From: HXMU1420-2 sp017643305
Lineage (GTDB): Bacteria > Pseudomonadota > Alphaproteobacteria > Rhodobacterales > Rhodobacteraceae
DNA: 64,000 bases
Direction: 5' to 3'
Assembly: GCA_965217135.1 (NCBI GenBank)
Contig: OZ244249.1
Location: forward strand, 620,001-684,000
Positions 7,062-16,089 of the stretch are shown here, piece after piece. Position numbers and translations under genes: made by a program. The stretch's first letter is position 1, and each line of letters opens with the position of its first letter. Below the pieces are notes generated by a model. It ran no database searches and had not been told where the DNA came from. It saw only the letters and a program-made list of their open reading frames with translations.

Positions 7062-9322
7062 TGGCATTCGATTCCCAGAAAACCGAAGGCTTCAAGCAAA
7101 TCGGCACGCGGCCAGACCGGCCGGATGGTGTCGACAAAGTCACCGGGCGTGCGCGTTTTGGTGCCGACATGACTGCACCCGGCATGCTGTGGGGCGTCAT
7201 CGTCCGGTCACCGCATGCGCACGCTCGGATCGTCAAGATAGACACCTCCAAGGCTGAGGCCATGGAGGGCGTGAAGGCCGTGGTCACACGGGCCGATTTC
7301 TCCGATGCGATCACACCGGCTCCTGGCATGCGGGGAGAGATGTGGAACGTGCTGGAAAACGTTATGGCCGGCGAAAAGGCGCTCTATGATGGGCACGCGG
7401 TCGCGGCTGTGGCGGCGACATCGCAGCTGGCGGCGCGCGACGCAGCCAAGGCTATCACGGTGGAATACGAAGTGCTGCCACATGTCACCGACGTGGACAA
7501 GGCCATGGAAGACGGCGCACCGGTGATCCGCGATGGCACTGCCGAAGCCTCCGTTCCCGAAGGCATGCACCCCAACGTGGTTCGCTACCATGAAAGTGGG
7601 CAGGGCGACCTCGACGCCGGTTTTGCCGCTGCTGACCTCGTGATTGAAGAAACCTTCAAGACCGAAGCCACCCATCAGGGCTATATTGAACCACATGCCT
7701 GTCTCGCCACGCTGGGCGGCGACGGCAAGGGTGAATTGTGGTGCTGCACCCAGGGGCACTGGAACGTGCAAAAGGTCTGCGCCGCGCTACTGGGTCTGGA
7801 AACCAGCCAGTTGCGCGTGACAGCGTCGGAAATCGGTGGCGGCTTTGGCGGCAAGACAGCGGTTTTCATCGAACCTGTCGCTCTCGCGCTCAGTCGCAAG
7901 GCCAACAAGCCGGTCAAACTGGTCATGACCCGGTCCGAAGTGTTCCGCTCCACCGGGCCGACCGCGTCCACCTCGATGGATGTGAAAATCGGCATGACCA
8001 AAGACGGTACCATAACCGCCGCGCAGGGCATCTTCCGCTGTCAGGGCGGGGCCTTCCCCGGCGCGCCAATGGAATTCACCGCGATGTGTTCCTTTGCGCC
8101 CTACAACCTCAAGGCCGTGAAGCAGATCGGCTATGACGTGATGACCAACCGGCCGAAACAGGCCGCTTACCGCGCGCCGGGCTCTCCCATGGCGGCCTTT
8201 GCGGTGGAATCCGTGATTGATGAGCTATGCAACAAACTGGGCCTTGATCCCATCGACACGCGGCTTAAAAACGCCTCGCGCGAAGGCACGCAGGCCAATT
8301 TTGGACCGAAATGGGACCGGATCGGTCTGGTCGAAACGCTGGAGGCGGCCAAGGCGCATCCGCATTACGCCACCCCGCTGAAACCGGGGCAGGGACGCGG
8401 GATTTCCTGTGGCTTCTGGTTCAACCACGGTGGCGAAACGGCGGTGATGCTGGCCCTGTCCGAGGACGGCACGGCACAGCTGGCGGTTGGAACGCCTGAC
8501 ATTGGTGGTTCGCGCGCGTCCATGGCGATGATGGCGGCTGAAGAACTGGGCATACCGTATGAAAACGTGCGCTGTACCATCGCTGACACGGCTTCGCTGG
8601 GCTACAACGAAATCAGCCATGGCAGTCGCGTGACCTATGCCAGCGGACTGGCCACCATCGAAGCGGCCCGCGACGCGGTGAAAAAGCTCTGCGCGCGTGC
8701 AGCGGCGAAATGGGGTATCCCCGAAGATGCGGTGAAATGGGAAGACGGTTGTGCCGTGCCCTCCGGCCCCAATGCGGGGGATCATGACCCGCTGCCACTG
8801 GCCAAGATCACGGCCAAGATGGGTGCCACCGGTGGGCCGATCGTGGGGCATTTTGAGGCCACGCCAGAGGGCGCCGGCGTCAGCTTTGCCACCCATATCG
8901 TGGATGCTGAAGTGGATCAGGAAACCGGCAAGACCAATGTCAGCCGCTACACGGTGGTGCAGGACGCGGGCAAAGCCATCCATCCCACCTATGTCGAAGG
9001 CCAGTTCCAAGGCGGTGCCGCGCAGGGCATCGGCTGGGCGTTGAACGAAGAATACATCTACGGCGAAGACGGGCGCCTGCAAAACGCCGGATTCCTCGAT
9101 TACCGGATCCCAGTTGCCTCTGACCTGCCGATGATCGACACGGTGATCGTCGAGGTGCCGAACCCTGGCCATCCATATGGAGTGCGCGGTGTCGGTGAAA
9201 CCTCGATCTGCCCGCCGCTCGCGGCTATTGCCAACGCGGTGTCCAACGCGGCTGGCGTACGGTTGAAGCAACTGCCGATGTCCCCGCCGCGGATTCTCAA
9301 AGCGCTGGGCAAGCACGACTGA
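7061..9322 (+). CDS. molybdenum hydroxylase, large molybdopterin-cytosine-dinucleotide-binding subunit
   Basis: 753-aa catalytic subunit of a xanthine dehydrogenase-family enzyme that hydroxylates aromatic heterocycles, aldehydes or acyl-CoA aromatics with water-derived oxygen. It has the family GGGFGGKTAVFIEP motif near residue 260 and the catalytic glutamate in RGVGETSICPP (E713). The active-site loop reads AAYRAPGSP, not the AYxCSFR of form I or AYRGAGR of form II CO dehydrogenases, so true CO dehydrogenase is unlikely. The substrate is unknown. The MoaD-like gene 390 bp downstream and the ene-reductase upstream suggest a redox cassette. Confidence 0.9.
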   Translation: MAFDSQKTEGFKQIGTRPDRPDGVDKVTGRARFGADMTAPGMLWGVIVRSPHAHARIVKIDTSKAEAMEGVKAVVTRADFSDAITPAPGMRGEMWNVLENVMAGEKALYDGHAVAAVAATSQLAARDAAKAITVEYEVLPHVTDVDKAMEDGAPVIRDGTAEASVPEGMHPNVVRYHESGQGDLDAGFAAADLVIEETFKTEATHQGYIEPHACLATLGGDGKGELWCCTQGHWNVQKVCAALLGLETSQLRVTASEIGGGFGGKTAVFIEPVALALSRKANKPVKLVMTRSEVFRSTGPTASTSMDVKIGMTKDGTITAAQGIFRCQGGAFPGAPMEFTAMCSFAPYNLKAVKQIGYDVMTNRPKQAAYRAPGSPMAAFAVESVIDELCNKLGLDPIDTRLKNASREGTQANFGPKWDRIGLVETLEAAKAHPHYATPLKPGQGRGISCGFWFNHGGETAVMLALSEDGTAQLAVGTPDIGGSRASMAMMAAEELGIPYENVRCTIADTASLGYNEISHGSRVTYASGLATIEAARDAVKKLCARAAAKWGIPEDAVKWEDGCAVPSGPNAGDHDPLPLAKITAKMGATGGPIVGHFEATPEGAGVSFATHIVDAEVDQETGKTNVSRYTVVQDAGKAIHPTYVEGQFQGGAAQGIGWALNEEYIYGEDGRLQNAGFLDYRIPVASDLPMIDTVIVEVPNPGHPYGVRGVGETSICPPLAAIANAVSNAAGVRLKQLPMSPPRILKALGKHD

Positions 9323-9369
9323 GCCTGCTCAGGGTCAGAACGAACTGAAAAGCCCAACCGTGGGTATAA

Positions 9370-9410
9370 CGGGCCGGAAACATAAAAAGTTTTCGGCCCG
9401 ATTTATTTTT
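9370..9410 (+). terminator. rho-independent terminator after the molybdenum hydroxylase operon
   Basis: Arms CGGGCCGGAAAC and GTTTTCGGCCCG pair with one mismatch around a 7-nt A-rich loop and are followed by ATTTATTTTT. It lies 47 bp after the large-subunit stop codon. Confidence 0.8.
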
Positions 9411-9708
9411 AACAGATCCGCGCGTCCTCAAACTGGGCCGCACCAATAGACCTGTGCTCAGTTCTAACAATCCCGGTCGTTCACGGCACCATCCATAATA
9501 TCGGTGTTGCAATAAGCCGCCCCGTCCTCCGCGAATTCGGACATCACGCCACCCTTTGATGTCGCACTGCGCCGTCCAGATCCCCGACGCCGGTGGGCGA
9601 GGCAAGGACGATTACCATCAGCGGCAGGTCAGTATCCGCAAGCCCAGCAAGAATGCCCCGAGAGGGAAGCGCTGGTCATTCCCCGCCGCCCCGCGCTAAG
9701 ATATTCCA
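9411..9708. other. intergenic region without recognisable gene
   Basis: About 300 bp between the terminator and the MoaD-like gene. I see only short open frames on either strand with no family resemblance and no clear ribosome site. No strong promoter is visible for the downstream gene. Confidence 0.5.
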
Positions 9709-9969
9709 ATGCAGGACCGTCCCATCGTCAAAGTCCATCTCTGGTCCGGATTGCGCGCCTTTACCGGCGGGCAGGAGGTCGTGGAAGTACCTGCTAAAAA
9801 CGTGGGTGATGTGATCCAGGGGCTGGTCGCCCTGCATCCGGGGCTGGAGGACATTATCGACAGTGGCGTTTCGGTCGCCGTGGATGGTAAGGTTATCGCC
9901 AGCGCGCTGAACGAACCGGTCGGGCCAGAGAATGAAATCTGGCTGATGCAGCGCCTTAAGGGTGGGTAG
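9709..9969 (+). CDS. MoaD/ThiS-family sulfur-carrier-like protein
   Basis: 86-aa ubiquitin-like protein: a beta-grasp pattern from VKVHLWSGLRAFTGG through the acidic middle (LHPGLEDIIDSG) to VAVDGKVIASALNEPV, ending in ...KGG. The terminal Gly-Gly is what E1-like enzymes adenylate and thiocarboxylate. MoaD proteins provide sulfur for molybdopterin and ThiS proteins for thiazole. Position after a molybdenum enzyme favours a cofactor or sulfuration role, but a terminator separates them. No MoaE, MoeB or ThiF partner is adjacent. It could also be a stand-alone sulfur carrier for another pathway. Confidence 0.75.
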   Translation: MQDRPIVKVHLWSGLRAFTGGQEVVEVPAKNVGDVIQGLVALHPGLEDIIDSGVSVAVDGKVIASALNEPVGPENEIWLMQRLKGG

Positions 9970-10277
9970 GGCTCCGTTTGAGAAGCCGGACCAAAGCGCA
10001 AATTGGGCGGTTTTGCTATCAAACTCTGACGGTGTTTCCGACGTCAGCTGACCAAGCAAATTCCGGTCGCGCCGCGCGGCAGGGGCCATGGCCTCCTCAG
10101 TCGCCGCAGTCCACGCTATCCGCGCCGGATCCAGAACCGCCTCAGCCCGGTCAGTTGCTGTGGCAATCGCCGGTTTGGTGCTGTCCGAAGCGTACTGTCG
10201 GCCTTTGGCAGAGGGAAGCCGCCTGCCTGCGCGCGCTGCGAATTGGGCGGGAGGTCATTTAAGTTTGCAGTAGGTCG
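9970..10277. other. intergenic region, nothing recognised
   Basis: 308 bp between the MoaD-like gene and the convergent P450 gene. A 61-codon frame (10088-10273, plus) is alanine-rich and resembles nothing I know. I see no terminator with a clear U-tract. Confidence 0.4.
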
Positions 10278-11498
10278 TCAGCGCGCCACCAACCGTAAGG
10301 GCATTCGGTCCAGCGCGTGGATTGCGTTGTTGGGCCGCCACACGGCATCGCCCAACAGGTCTATCCGGTCTACTTGTTCGGCAATCGCCCGCAGCACGGC
10401 TTGGCCCTCGGCGCGGGCGATGTTCTGGCCCACACAGATATGCGGTCCGACCCCCAGCGCCAGATGCCCGGCGGTTTTGCGGGTAATGTCGAACTTTTCG
10501 GCCTCCGGCCAATGGTCGGGGTCGCGGTTGGCTGCGCCCAGCACACACAGGATCTTGCTGCCTTCTTCAATCGTGATGCCCGACACTTCGGTGTCCACGT
10601 TGGCCGTCCGGCAAAACGCTTGCACGGGCGATGTCAGCCGCAGGGTTTCCTCGAACGCGGCGAGCGCCAGCGACGGATCCTCCTTCAACAACTCGAACTG
10701 ATCTGGGTTTGTCGCCAGACACCATAGCGCGTTGCCGATCCCCGTTACCGTGGTGTCCACCCCGGCCGACAACAGTGACCGGACCAGCATGCCCGCTTCT
10801 TCTTCGGTGATTTGCCCGTCATCGCTGGCCGCATAGATCGTGGCCCCGATCCCGTCCTCGGTCAGGTTCGCGCGCAGGCAGGCCTCATTGATCCACGGCA
10901 CGATGTCCGGCGCACGTGCCATGATCTGCCGACGCAGGTCGTTGTCCGGGCCAATTGCGTTGAACACCATTGCGCCATAGTCGATCAGCTTGCGGCTGTC
11001 CGGTTCCCGAATACCCACCGCACGGGGAAAAACCGATGTAGGAAAGGCTTCGGCTAGGTCAACGACAGCTTCGATATCTCGGTTCAGCAATCGGGCCACC
11101 AGCGCATCGGCATCTTGTGCAAAGGGTTCGCGCAGATCAGCCACGACCTTGGGCGACAATGCCCGCATGATCACGCGCCGGGTCTTGTTGTGATAGGGCG
11201 GATCCACTTCCAGCACGATGGATGGTGGCCGCCAGGGCTCCTCCAATGCAAAGTCCGAAACGCCAACTCCGCGCGATGAGACGAACCTTTCGTGATCGCG
11301 AAATACCTCGCGGGTTTCTTCATGCCGCCCGCAGGCCAGCATCTTGTATTTTGTCAGATAGGCAAACGGCCCCTGCGCGCGCAGCTCCGTGAAAAACGGG
11401 GCGGTGTCCGTCAGCTCATCGGTGCCATACGGGTCCGCATCCCATTCGGGCACGCCCTTTGGTACCGCGATGGGTTTATGTCCGTGAAACAGCTCCAT
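10278..11498 (-). CDS. cytochrome P450, CYP199A-like (4-methoxybenzoate O-demethylase type)
   Basis: Class I bacterial P450, 406 aa from the ATG at 11498, chosen because GGAGGAAGG sits just upstream; a longer frame to 11555 lacks a site. Visible motifs: I-helix SAGVDTTVTGIG, ExxR in FEETLRLTSP and the heme loop GVGPHICVGQNIARAE with the thiolate Cys. That heme loop and the I-helix resemble CYP199A enzymes, which demethylate 4-methoxybenzoate to 4-hydroxybenzoate or hydroxylate para-substituted benzoates. It sits 104 bp downstream of pobA on the same strand, whose enzyme uses 4-hydroxybenzoate. No [2Fe-2S] ferredoxin or reductase gene is adjacent, so redox partners must be encoded elsewhere. 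Confidence 0.85.
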   Translation of the reverse strand: MELFHGHKPIAVPKGVPEWDADPYGTDELTDTAPFFTELRAQGPFAYLTKYKMLACGRHEETREVFRDHERFVSSRGVGVSDFALEEPWRPPSIVLEVDPPYHNKTRRVIMRALSPKVVADLREPFAQDADALVARLLNRDIEAVVDLAEAFPTSVFPRAVGIREPDSRKLIDYGAMVFNAIGPDNDLRRQIMARAPDIVPWINEACLRANLTEDGIGATIYAASDDGQITEEEAGMLVRSLLSAGVDTTVTGIGNALWCLATNPDQFELLKEDPSLALAAFEETLRLTSPVQAFCRTANVDTEVSGITIEEGSKILCVLGAANRDPDHWPEAEKFDITRKTAGHLALGVGPHICVGQNIARAEGQAVLRAIAEQVDRIDLLGDAVWRPNNAIHALDRMPLRLVAR

Positions 11499-11602
11499 GC
11501 GACCTTCCTCCAAGTACGCACCCCGCCGTATGATCCCGGCGGGTCCGCCTACCACCCGTCATCGGACTGCAGGCGGCTGAAGCTCAGGTTCCTACGAACT
11601 GG

Positions 11603-12772
11603 TCAGTAAGGCAACCCGACGTAGTTCTGCGCCAGCACGGCAACCGCCGACTGATTTTCCGCAAGGAATTCCAGCTCTGCCCGCTGCATTTTCTGGTCAA
11701 AGGTTGACTGGTCCGGGAACCGGTGCAGCAGGTTGGTCATCCACCAGCTGAATCGCTCGGTCTTCCACATCCGCTCCAGCGCCTTTTTGGAATACCCCTC
11801 CAGCCCCCTGCTGTCGTTGTTGTTGTAGTGGTTGATCAGCCCTTCGGACAGGTAGTGCACGTCCGCCGCGGCCGAATTCAGCCCTTTCGCGCCCGTTGGC
11901 GGAACAATATGTGCCGCGTCTCCGCACAGGAACATCCGGCCCCACTGCATCGGTTCACACACAAACGACCGCAGCGGCGCGATCGATTTTTCTACTGACG
12001 GCCCGGTGACCATCGTGTCAGCCACTTCCTCTGGAATCCGGCGTTTGAGCTCATCCCAGAATGCCTCGTCCGGCCATTGGTACACGGAGTCTGTCAGCTC
12101 GCACTGAATATAGTAGCGCGACAGGTTCGAGTTTCGCTGCGAACACAAGGCAAAGCCGCGCGCCGAGTTGGAATAGATCAGTTCGTGGTGCGCAGGGGGT
12201 GTTTCCGAAAGGACGCCAAGCCAGCCAAACGGATAGATCTTTTCATATTCCGTCCGTACGTTTTCGGGGATGCATTGGCGGCTGACCCCATGGAACCCGT
12301 CACATCCGGCGACATAATCGCACTCCAGCCGAAAGTCTTTGCCATACTGGCGGAAGGTCACAAAGGGTGCGTCGGATTTCAGATCCTGCGGGTGTACCTC
12401 TTCACACTCGAAAAACGTCTGGCCGCTGGTCTGTTCTCGCAGATCATACAGATCACGCGTGACCTCGGTCTGACCGTAAACGATTACAGGCTTGCCCGCA
12501 TGTTCGGTGAAATCCAGCCGCACCTGGTCATTGTCATAGCTTAACACTGTTCCGTTATGGATCATGCCTTCGTTGTCCAGCCGGTCTGCAACGCCGAGGT
12601 TGCGCATGATCTCCACCAGACCTTGTTCCAGCACACCGGCGCGAATGCGGCTTAGCACATGTTCCTTGGTCTGGCGTTCCAGAACGACGGCATCAATGCC
12701 CTGGGCCATGAGAAGCTGGGCCAGCAAAAGGCCGGACGGTCCACCGCCAATGATTGCTACCTGGGCCCGCAT
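11603..12772 (-). CDS. pobA: 4-hydroxybenzoate 3-monooxygenase PobA
   Basis: FAD/NADPH-dependent hydroxylase that turns 4-hydroxybenzoate into protocatechuate, feeding the beta-ketoadipate pathway. 389 aa from ATG 12772 (AGAGGA upstream), the standard PobA length. The N-terminal FAD motif is VAIIGGGPSGLLLAQLL; the second dinucleotide and FAD motif is FLCGDAAHIVPPTGAKGLN, with AGVLEQGLVEIMRNLGV and GCDGFHGVSR in between. It is the promoter-proximal gene of a two-gene unit with the P450. No pobR regulator is adjacent. Confidence 0.95.
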   Translation of the reverse strand: MRAQVAIIGGGPSGLLLAQLLMAQGIDAVVLERQTKEHVLSRIRAGVLEQGLVEIMRNLGVADRLDNEGMIHNGTVLSYDNDQVRLDFTEHAGKPVIVYGQTEVTRDLYDLREQTSGQTFFECEEVHPQDLKSDAPFVTFRQYGKDFRLECDYVAGCDGFHGVSRQCIPENVRTEYEKIYPFGWLGVLSETPPAHHELIYSNSARGFALCSQRNSNLSRYYIQCELTDSVYQWPDEAFWDELKRRIPEEVADTMVTGPSVEKSIAPLRSFVCEPMQWGRMFLCGDAAHIVPPTGAKGLNSAAADVHYLSEGLINHYNNNDSRGLEGYSKKALERMWKTERFSWWMTNLLHRFPDQSTFDQKMQRAELEFLAENQSAVAVLAQNYVGLPY

Positions 12773-12912
12773 ACAAGTGTTCCTCTCTGATTGTGGACAA
12801 ACGTCCGCACTTCGAAACATTTTGTCAAACTGTAGATTGCCGCACTATCCCCCGGATTGCCGAAGCCTCACAATCCGAGTATGCCGTGCTATCTGAGGAA
12901 AAAGGGAAACGC
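12773..12912. promoter_or_regulatory. divergent promoter region pobA / acyl-CoA synthetase
   Basis: 140 bp separates the two divergent starts. It holds an imperfect dyad TGTGGAC-AAAC-GTCCGCA (12792-12809, one mismatch), placed where it could control pobA. No convincing -35/-10 pair stands out. The regulator is unknown. Confidence 0.35.
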
Positions 12913-14436
12913 ATGGTCGAAACATTCGCAAAATTGCTGCAAGATCACGATGATGCACAGGTTGCGCTGGGCGCTCCGGGGCGTGATTGGCTGACCTTTG
13001 GGGGGCTCAAGGCACAGGCGCAAAAGGTCGCATCACAACTGCACAGCTACGGCATTGGGCGCGGTGACCGGGTGGCGATTGTACTGCCGAACGGACCGGA
13101 AATGGCATCGGCCTTTGTCACCGTGGCGCACGCGGCGGTCACCGCGCCGTTAAACCCGGCCTATCGCGAAGAAGAATTTGCCTTCTACCTCGAAGACCTG
13201 AAAGCCAAGGCGCTTATCGTGGCTGAAGACTATGATGGCTCCGCGCTGGCTGCCGCTGCGCGGTTCGGCTTGTTTGTCCTGCGCCTAAATGTGGCCGATG
13301 GTGCCCCTGCTGGTGCATTTGACCTGCAGGGCGATGGCACGGCAGGCGAAGCAGACACATCCGCACCCGGCGCAGACGACACGGCGCTGATCCTGCATAC
13401 TTCCGGCACCACGTCGCGCCCCAAGATTGTTCCGCTGCTGCAATCCAACATAGTGGCCTCGGCCCGGCATATCGGCACGTCGCTGGACCTGACACCGGCA
13501 GACCGCTGCCTGAACGTCATGCCGCTGTTTCACATCCACGGTCTTGTCGCAGCAGTTTCTGCCTCGCTCGCTGCAGGCGGATCCGTCTGGTGTGCGCCAG
13601 GGTTCGACGCGCTGCGGTTCTTTGGCTGGCTGAAGGATGCGGAGCCGACCTGGTACACTGCCGTACCCACCATGCACCAGACCATCCTCGCCCGCGCTCC
13701 ACGCAACGCCGAGATCATCGAAAACGCCAAACTTCGGTTCCTGCGGTCTTCCTCGGCCTCCCTGCCCGGGCAGGTCATGCTGGCCTTGCAGGATACGTTT
13801 GGCGCACCGGTGATCGAAGGTTACGGCATGACAGAGGCCACACACCAGATGGCTTCGAACCCGCTGCCGCCGCGCGCGCAGAAGCCGGGATCCGTGGGCG
13901 TGGAAGCCGGGCCGCTGGTGCGCATCGCCAATGAGTCCGAGAACCGGCTGGTCGACGGCGTGGGCGAAGTAGTGATCTCGGGTCCGAACGTGACCCCGGG
14001 CTATGAAGGCAACCCGGAAGCCAACGAAAAGAACTTCTTTGAAGCGGATGGCCGCCGCTGGTTCCGCACTGGCGACCAGGGCGCTTTTGATCACGAAGGC
14101 TATCTGAGTCTGACCGGCAGGTTGAAGGAAATCATCAACAGGGGCGGCGAAAAGGTCAGCCCGCTGGAAGTTGACGGCGTGTTGATGGACCATCCGGCCG
14201 TGCAGCAGGTGGTGACCTTTGCACTGCCCCATGAAAAGCTGGGCGAAGAAGTGGCCGCTGCTGTTGTGCTGCGCGAAGGCCAGGAGGCCGACGAGCGGGC
14301 CATTCGCAGCTTTGCCTCCGAACGGCTCGCAGATTTCAAGGTGCCGCGCAAGGTGATGATCCTGGAGGAGATCCCCAAGGGTGCAACCGGCAAGTTACAG
14401 CGCATCGGTCTGGCCGAGAAGCTGGGGCTGGCCTGA
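12913..14436 (+). CDS. AMP-dependent acyl-CoA synthetase, AAE3/Pcs60 (oxalyl-CoA synthetase)-like
   Basis: 507-aa adenylate-forming ligase that makes an acyl-CoA from an acid, ATP and CoA. The P-loop is LILHTSGTTSRPKIVPL near residue 160; later motifs are NVMPLFHIHGL, WYTAVPTMHQTIL, EGYGMTEATHQMASNPLPP, WFRTGDQGAF and RLKEIINRGGEKVSP, with the catalytic Lys of the C-terminal domain in KGATGKLQRI. The HQMASNPLPP and INRGGEKVSPLEVD lines recall plant AAE3 and yeast Pcs60, which activate oxalate. The start at 12913 drops an unsupported upstream extension. The next gene downstream is a PanE-family reductase. Other acids (medium-chain, aromatic) remain possible. Confidence 0.85.
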   Translation: MVETFAKLLQDHDDAQVALGAPGRDWLTFGGLKAQAQKVASQLHSYGIGRGDRVAIVLPNGPEMASAFVTVAHAAVTAPLNPAYREEEFAFYLEDLKAKALIVAEDYDGSALAAAARFGLFVLRLNVADGAPAGAFDLQGDGTAGEADTSAPGADDTALILHTSGTTSRPKIVPLLQSNIVASARHIGTSLDLTPADRCLNVMPLFHIHGLVAAVSASLAAGGSVWCAPGFDALRFFGWLKDAEPTWYTAVPTMHQTILARAPRNAEIIENAKLRFLRSSSASLPGQVMLALQDTFGAPVIEGYGMTEATHQMASNPLPPRAQKPGSVGVEAGPLVRIANESENRLVDGVGEVVISGPNVTPGYEGNPEANEKNFFEADGRRWFRTGDQGAFDHEGYLSLTGRLKEIINRGGEKVSPLEVDGVLMDHPAVQQVVTFALPHEKLGEEVAAAVVLREGQEADERAIRSFASERLADFKVPRKVMILEEIPKGATGKLQRIGLAEKLGLA

Positions 14437-14585
14437 CGGGTTGCCACTCACACCGGCCCTCTGGAAGAGGGGGGCGCTGGCCGACCAATCGGGATGCGAT
14501 CAGGAGCCTGGTATGGTGGAAGCGGGCAGATTGAGTATTTGGACCAATAGGAAGGAGCGGGTCGCATTGTGACCCGGAGAGCGGA

Positions 14586-15560
14586 ATGAAGATCTGTGTG
14601 TTCGGTGCCGGGGCGATCGGCGGCTACATGGGGGCCAAGCTGGCTCAGGCCGGGGCGGATGTGAGCCTGGTGGCGCGGGGTCCACACCTGGCGGCGATGC
14701 AGGCGAACGGGCTGCGGCTGGTAGAGGAAAGCGGCGAAATCACCGTACCCGTCCGGGCCGAGGAAGACCCCGCCGCGCTGGGCGAACAAGACTATGTCAT
14801 CGTCACGCTAAAGGCGCATTCCGTGCCTCCCGTAGTAGGGCGGATGGCCCCGCTGATTGGCGAAAACACGACTGTGGTTAGCGGCGTGAATGGTGTGCCT
14901 TGGTGGTATTTCCACAAGCATGGTGGCGATCTGGAAGGTACGCGGCTGGCCTCGGTCGATCCCGGCAACGTTCAATGGGACGGGTTCGGCCCCGACCGTG
15001 TGCTGGGCTGTGTGGTATACCCGGCGGCTGAGGTGGTGCAGCCCGGCGTGGTCAAGCATATCGAAGGCAACCGGTTTTCGCTGGGCGAACCTGACGGGTC
15101 CAAATCCGACCGTGCGCTGGACCTGTCCAAGGCGCTGTCAGCCGCCGGTTTGAAGGCCCCGGTGCGCCCGCGTCTGCGCGATGAGATCTGGGTCAAGCTG
15201 TGGGGCAACCTGTCATTTAACCCGATTTCGGCGCTGACCCGTGCCACGTTGGACGTGCTCTGCACCGAACCGGGAACGCGGGGCATTGCCCGCGCGATGA
15301 TGGTTGAAGCGCAAGAGATTGCGGAAACGCTGGGGGTCAAGTTTCCCATCGATGTGGACCGCCGCATTGATGGTGGCGCGGCGGTTGGGGCGCATCGAAC
15401 GTCCATGCTACAGGACCTAGACGCTGGACGCCCGATGGAGATCGACGCGCTGGTGGGATCGGTGCAGGAACTGGGGCGTATTGTGGGCGTGACCACGCCC
15501 ACCATCGACATGGTACTGGCGCTGGTGCAGCAGCGGGCGCGGGTGGCAGGGCTGTATTGA
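14586..15560 (+). CDS. PanE/ApbA-family 2-dehydropantoate 2-reductase-like protein
   Basis: 324-aa NADPH-dependent reductase. The Rossmann motif is VFGAGAIGGYMGAKLAQAG at the N-terminus; the catalytic Lys and the substrate-binding Asn region are WVKLWGNLSFNPISALT near residue 200. The NGVPWWYF line near 102 marks a subfamily distinct from E. coli PanE. Some members reduce other substrates; Methylobacterium extorquens PanE2 is an oxalyl-CoA reductase. It lies 149 bp after the AAE3-like CoA ligase on the same strand with GGAGAGCGGA before ATG. That pairing suggests reduction of the ligase product, but classical pantoate synthesis cannot be excluded. Confidence 0.85.
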   Translation: MKICVFGAGAIGGYMGAKLAQAGADVSLVARGPHLAAMQANGLRLVEESGEITVPVRAEEDPAALGEQDYVIVTLKAHSVPPVVGRMAPLIGENTTVVSGVNGVPWWYFHKHGGDLEGTRLASVDPGNVQWDGFGPDRVLGCVVYPAAEVVQPGVVKHIEGNRFSLGEPDGSKSDRALDLSKALSAAGLKAPVRPRLRDEIWVKLWGNLSFNPISALTRATLDVLCTEPGTRGIARAMMVEAQEIAETLGVKFPIDVDRRIDGGAAVGAHRTSMLQDLDAGRPMEIDALVGSVQELGRIVGVTTPTIDMVLALVQQRARVAGLY

Positions 15561-15645
15561 CTTTTCGGTGAGGCACCCGATCCCTTTTATTGGGTCCGGA
15601 TCTCTTCCTTTCCGAGAAATGGGCGCTTGCGGAAAGCGGTTTGGC

Positions 15646-16089
15646 TCAATCGAACTTCCGGCTTGGCGCCAGCACCATAGCTTCGCCCACCAGAACTTTC
15701 TGCGTGCCTACACGGCAGACGCAGTCCATCTTCACCCGGCGTTTGGCATGGTCGATATCGACCACCGTTACCTCTGCGTGCACCACGTCACCGGGGCGAA
15801 CCGGGGCCAGGAATTTCAGCGACTGTCCCATATAGACCGTGCCATGCCCCGGCAGCTGCTCTCCGATCACAGCGGAAATCAGACCGGCCGTCAGCATGCC
15901 ATGGGCGATGCGGCCTTCGAAGATCGTGTCCTGCGCATAGGCGTCGTCCAAGTGCACAGGGTTGCGGTCGGTAGACACTTCGGCAAACATCTCAATGTCC
16001 CGGTCGGTGACTTCTTTTCGCAGATAACGTGACATGCCCATTTCGATGTCTTCGATGCAGATCGTGCCGCGTGGAAGGTTGTCGAGCAT
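15646..16089 (-). CDS. MaoC-family (R)-hydratase, hot-dog fold
   Basis: 147-aa single hot-dog domain. The hydratase-2 dyad is in EVSTDRNPVHLDDAYA (Asp and His near residue 43-48), followed by GRIAHGMLTAGLISAVIG. Such proteins hydrate trans-2-enoyl-CoA to (R)-3-hydroxyacyl-CoA, or act on other CoA thioesters. Two starts are possible: ATG 16089 with GGGGG close upstream (used here) or ATG 16101 four codons earlier. Its natural substrate is not revealed by neighbours. Confidence 0.85.
   Translation of the reverse strand: MLDNLPRGTICIEDIEMGMSRYLRKEVTDRDIEMFAEVSTDRNPVHLDDAYAQDTIFEGRIAHGMLTAGLISAVIGEQLPGHGTVYMGQSLKFLAPVRPGDVVHAEVTVVDIDHAKRRVKMDCVCRVGTQKVLVGEAMVLAPSRKFD

Noticed and set aside
5721..9322. 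Aerobic CO dehydrogenase (coxMSL)
   Set aside because: Subunit order and folds fit, but the active-site loop lacks the AYxCSFR or AYRGAGR sequence, so CO is not claimed as substrate.
9297..9605. 102-codon minus-strand frame after the molybdenum hydroxylase
   Set aside because: It runs through the terminator and into the large subunit gene, with no start context.
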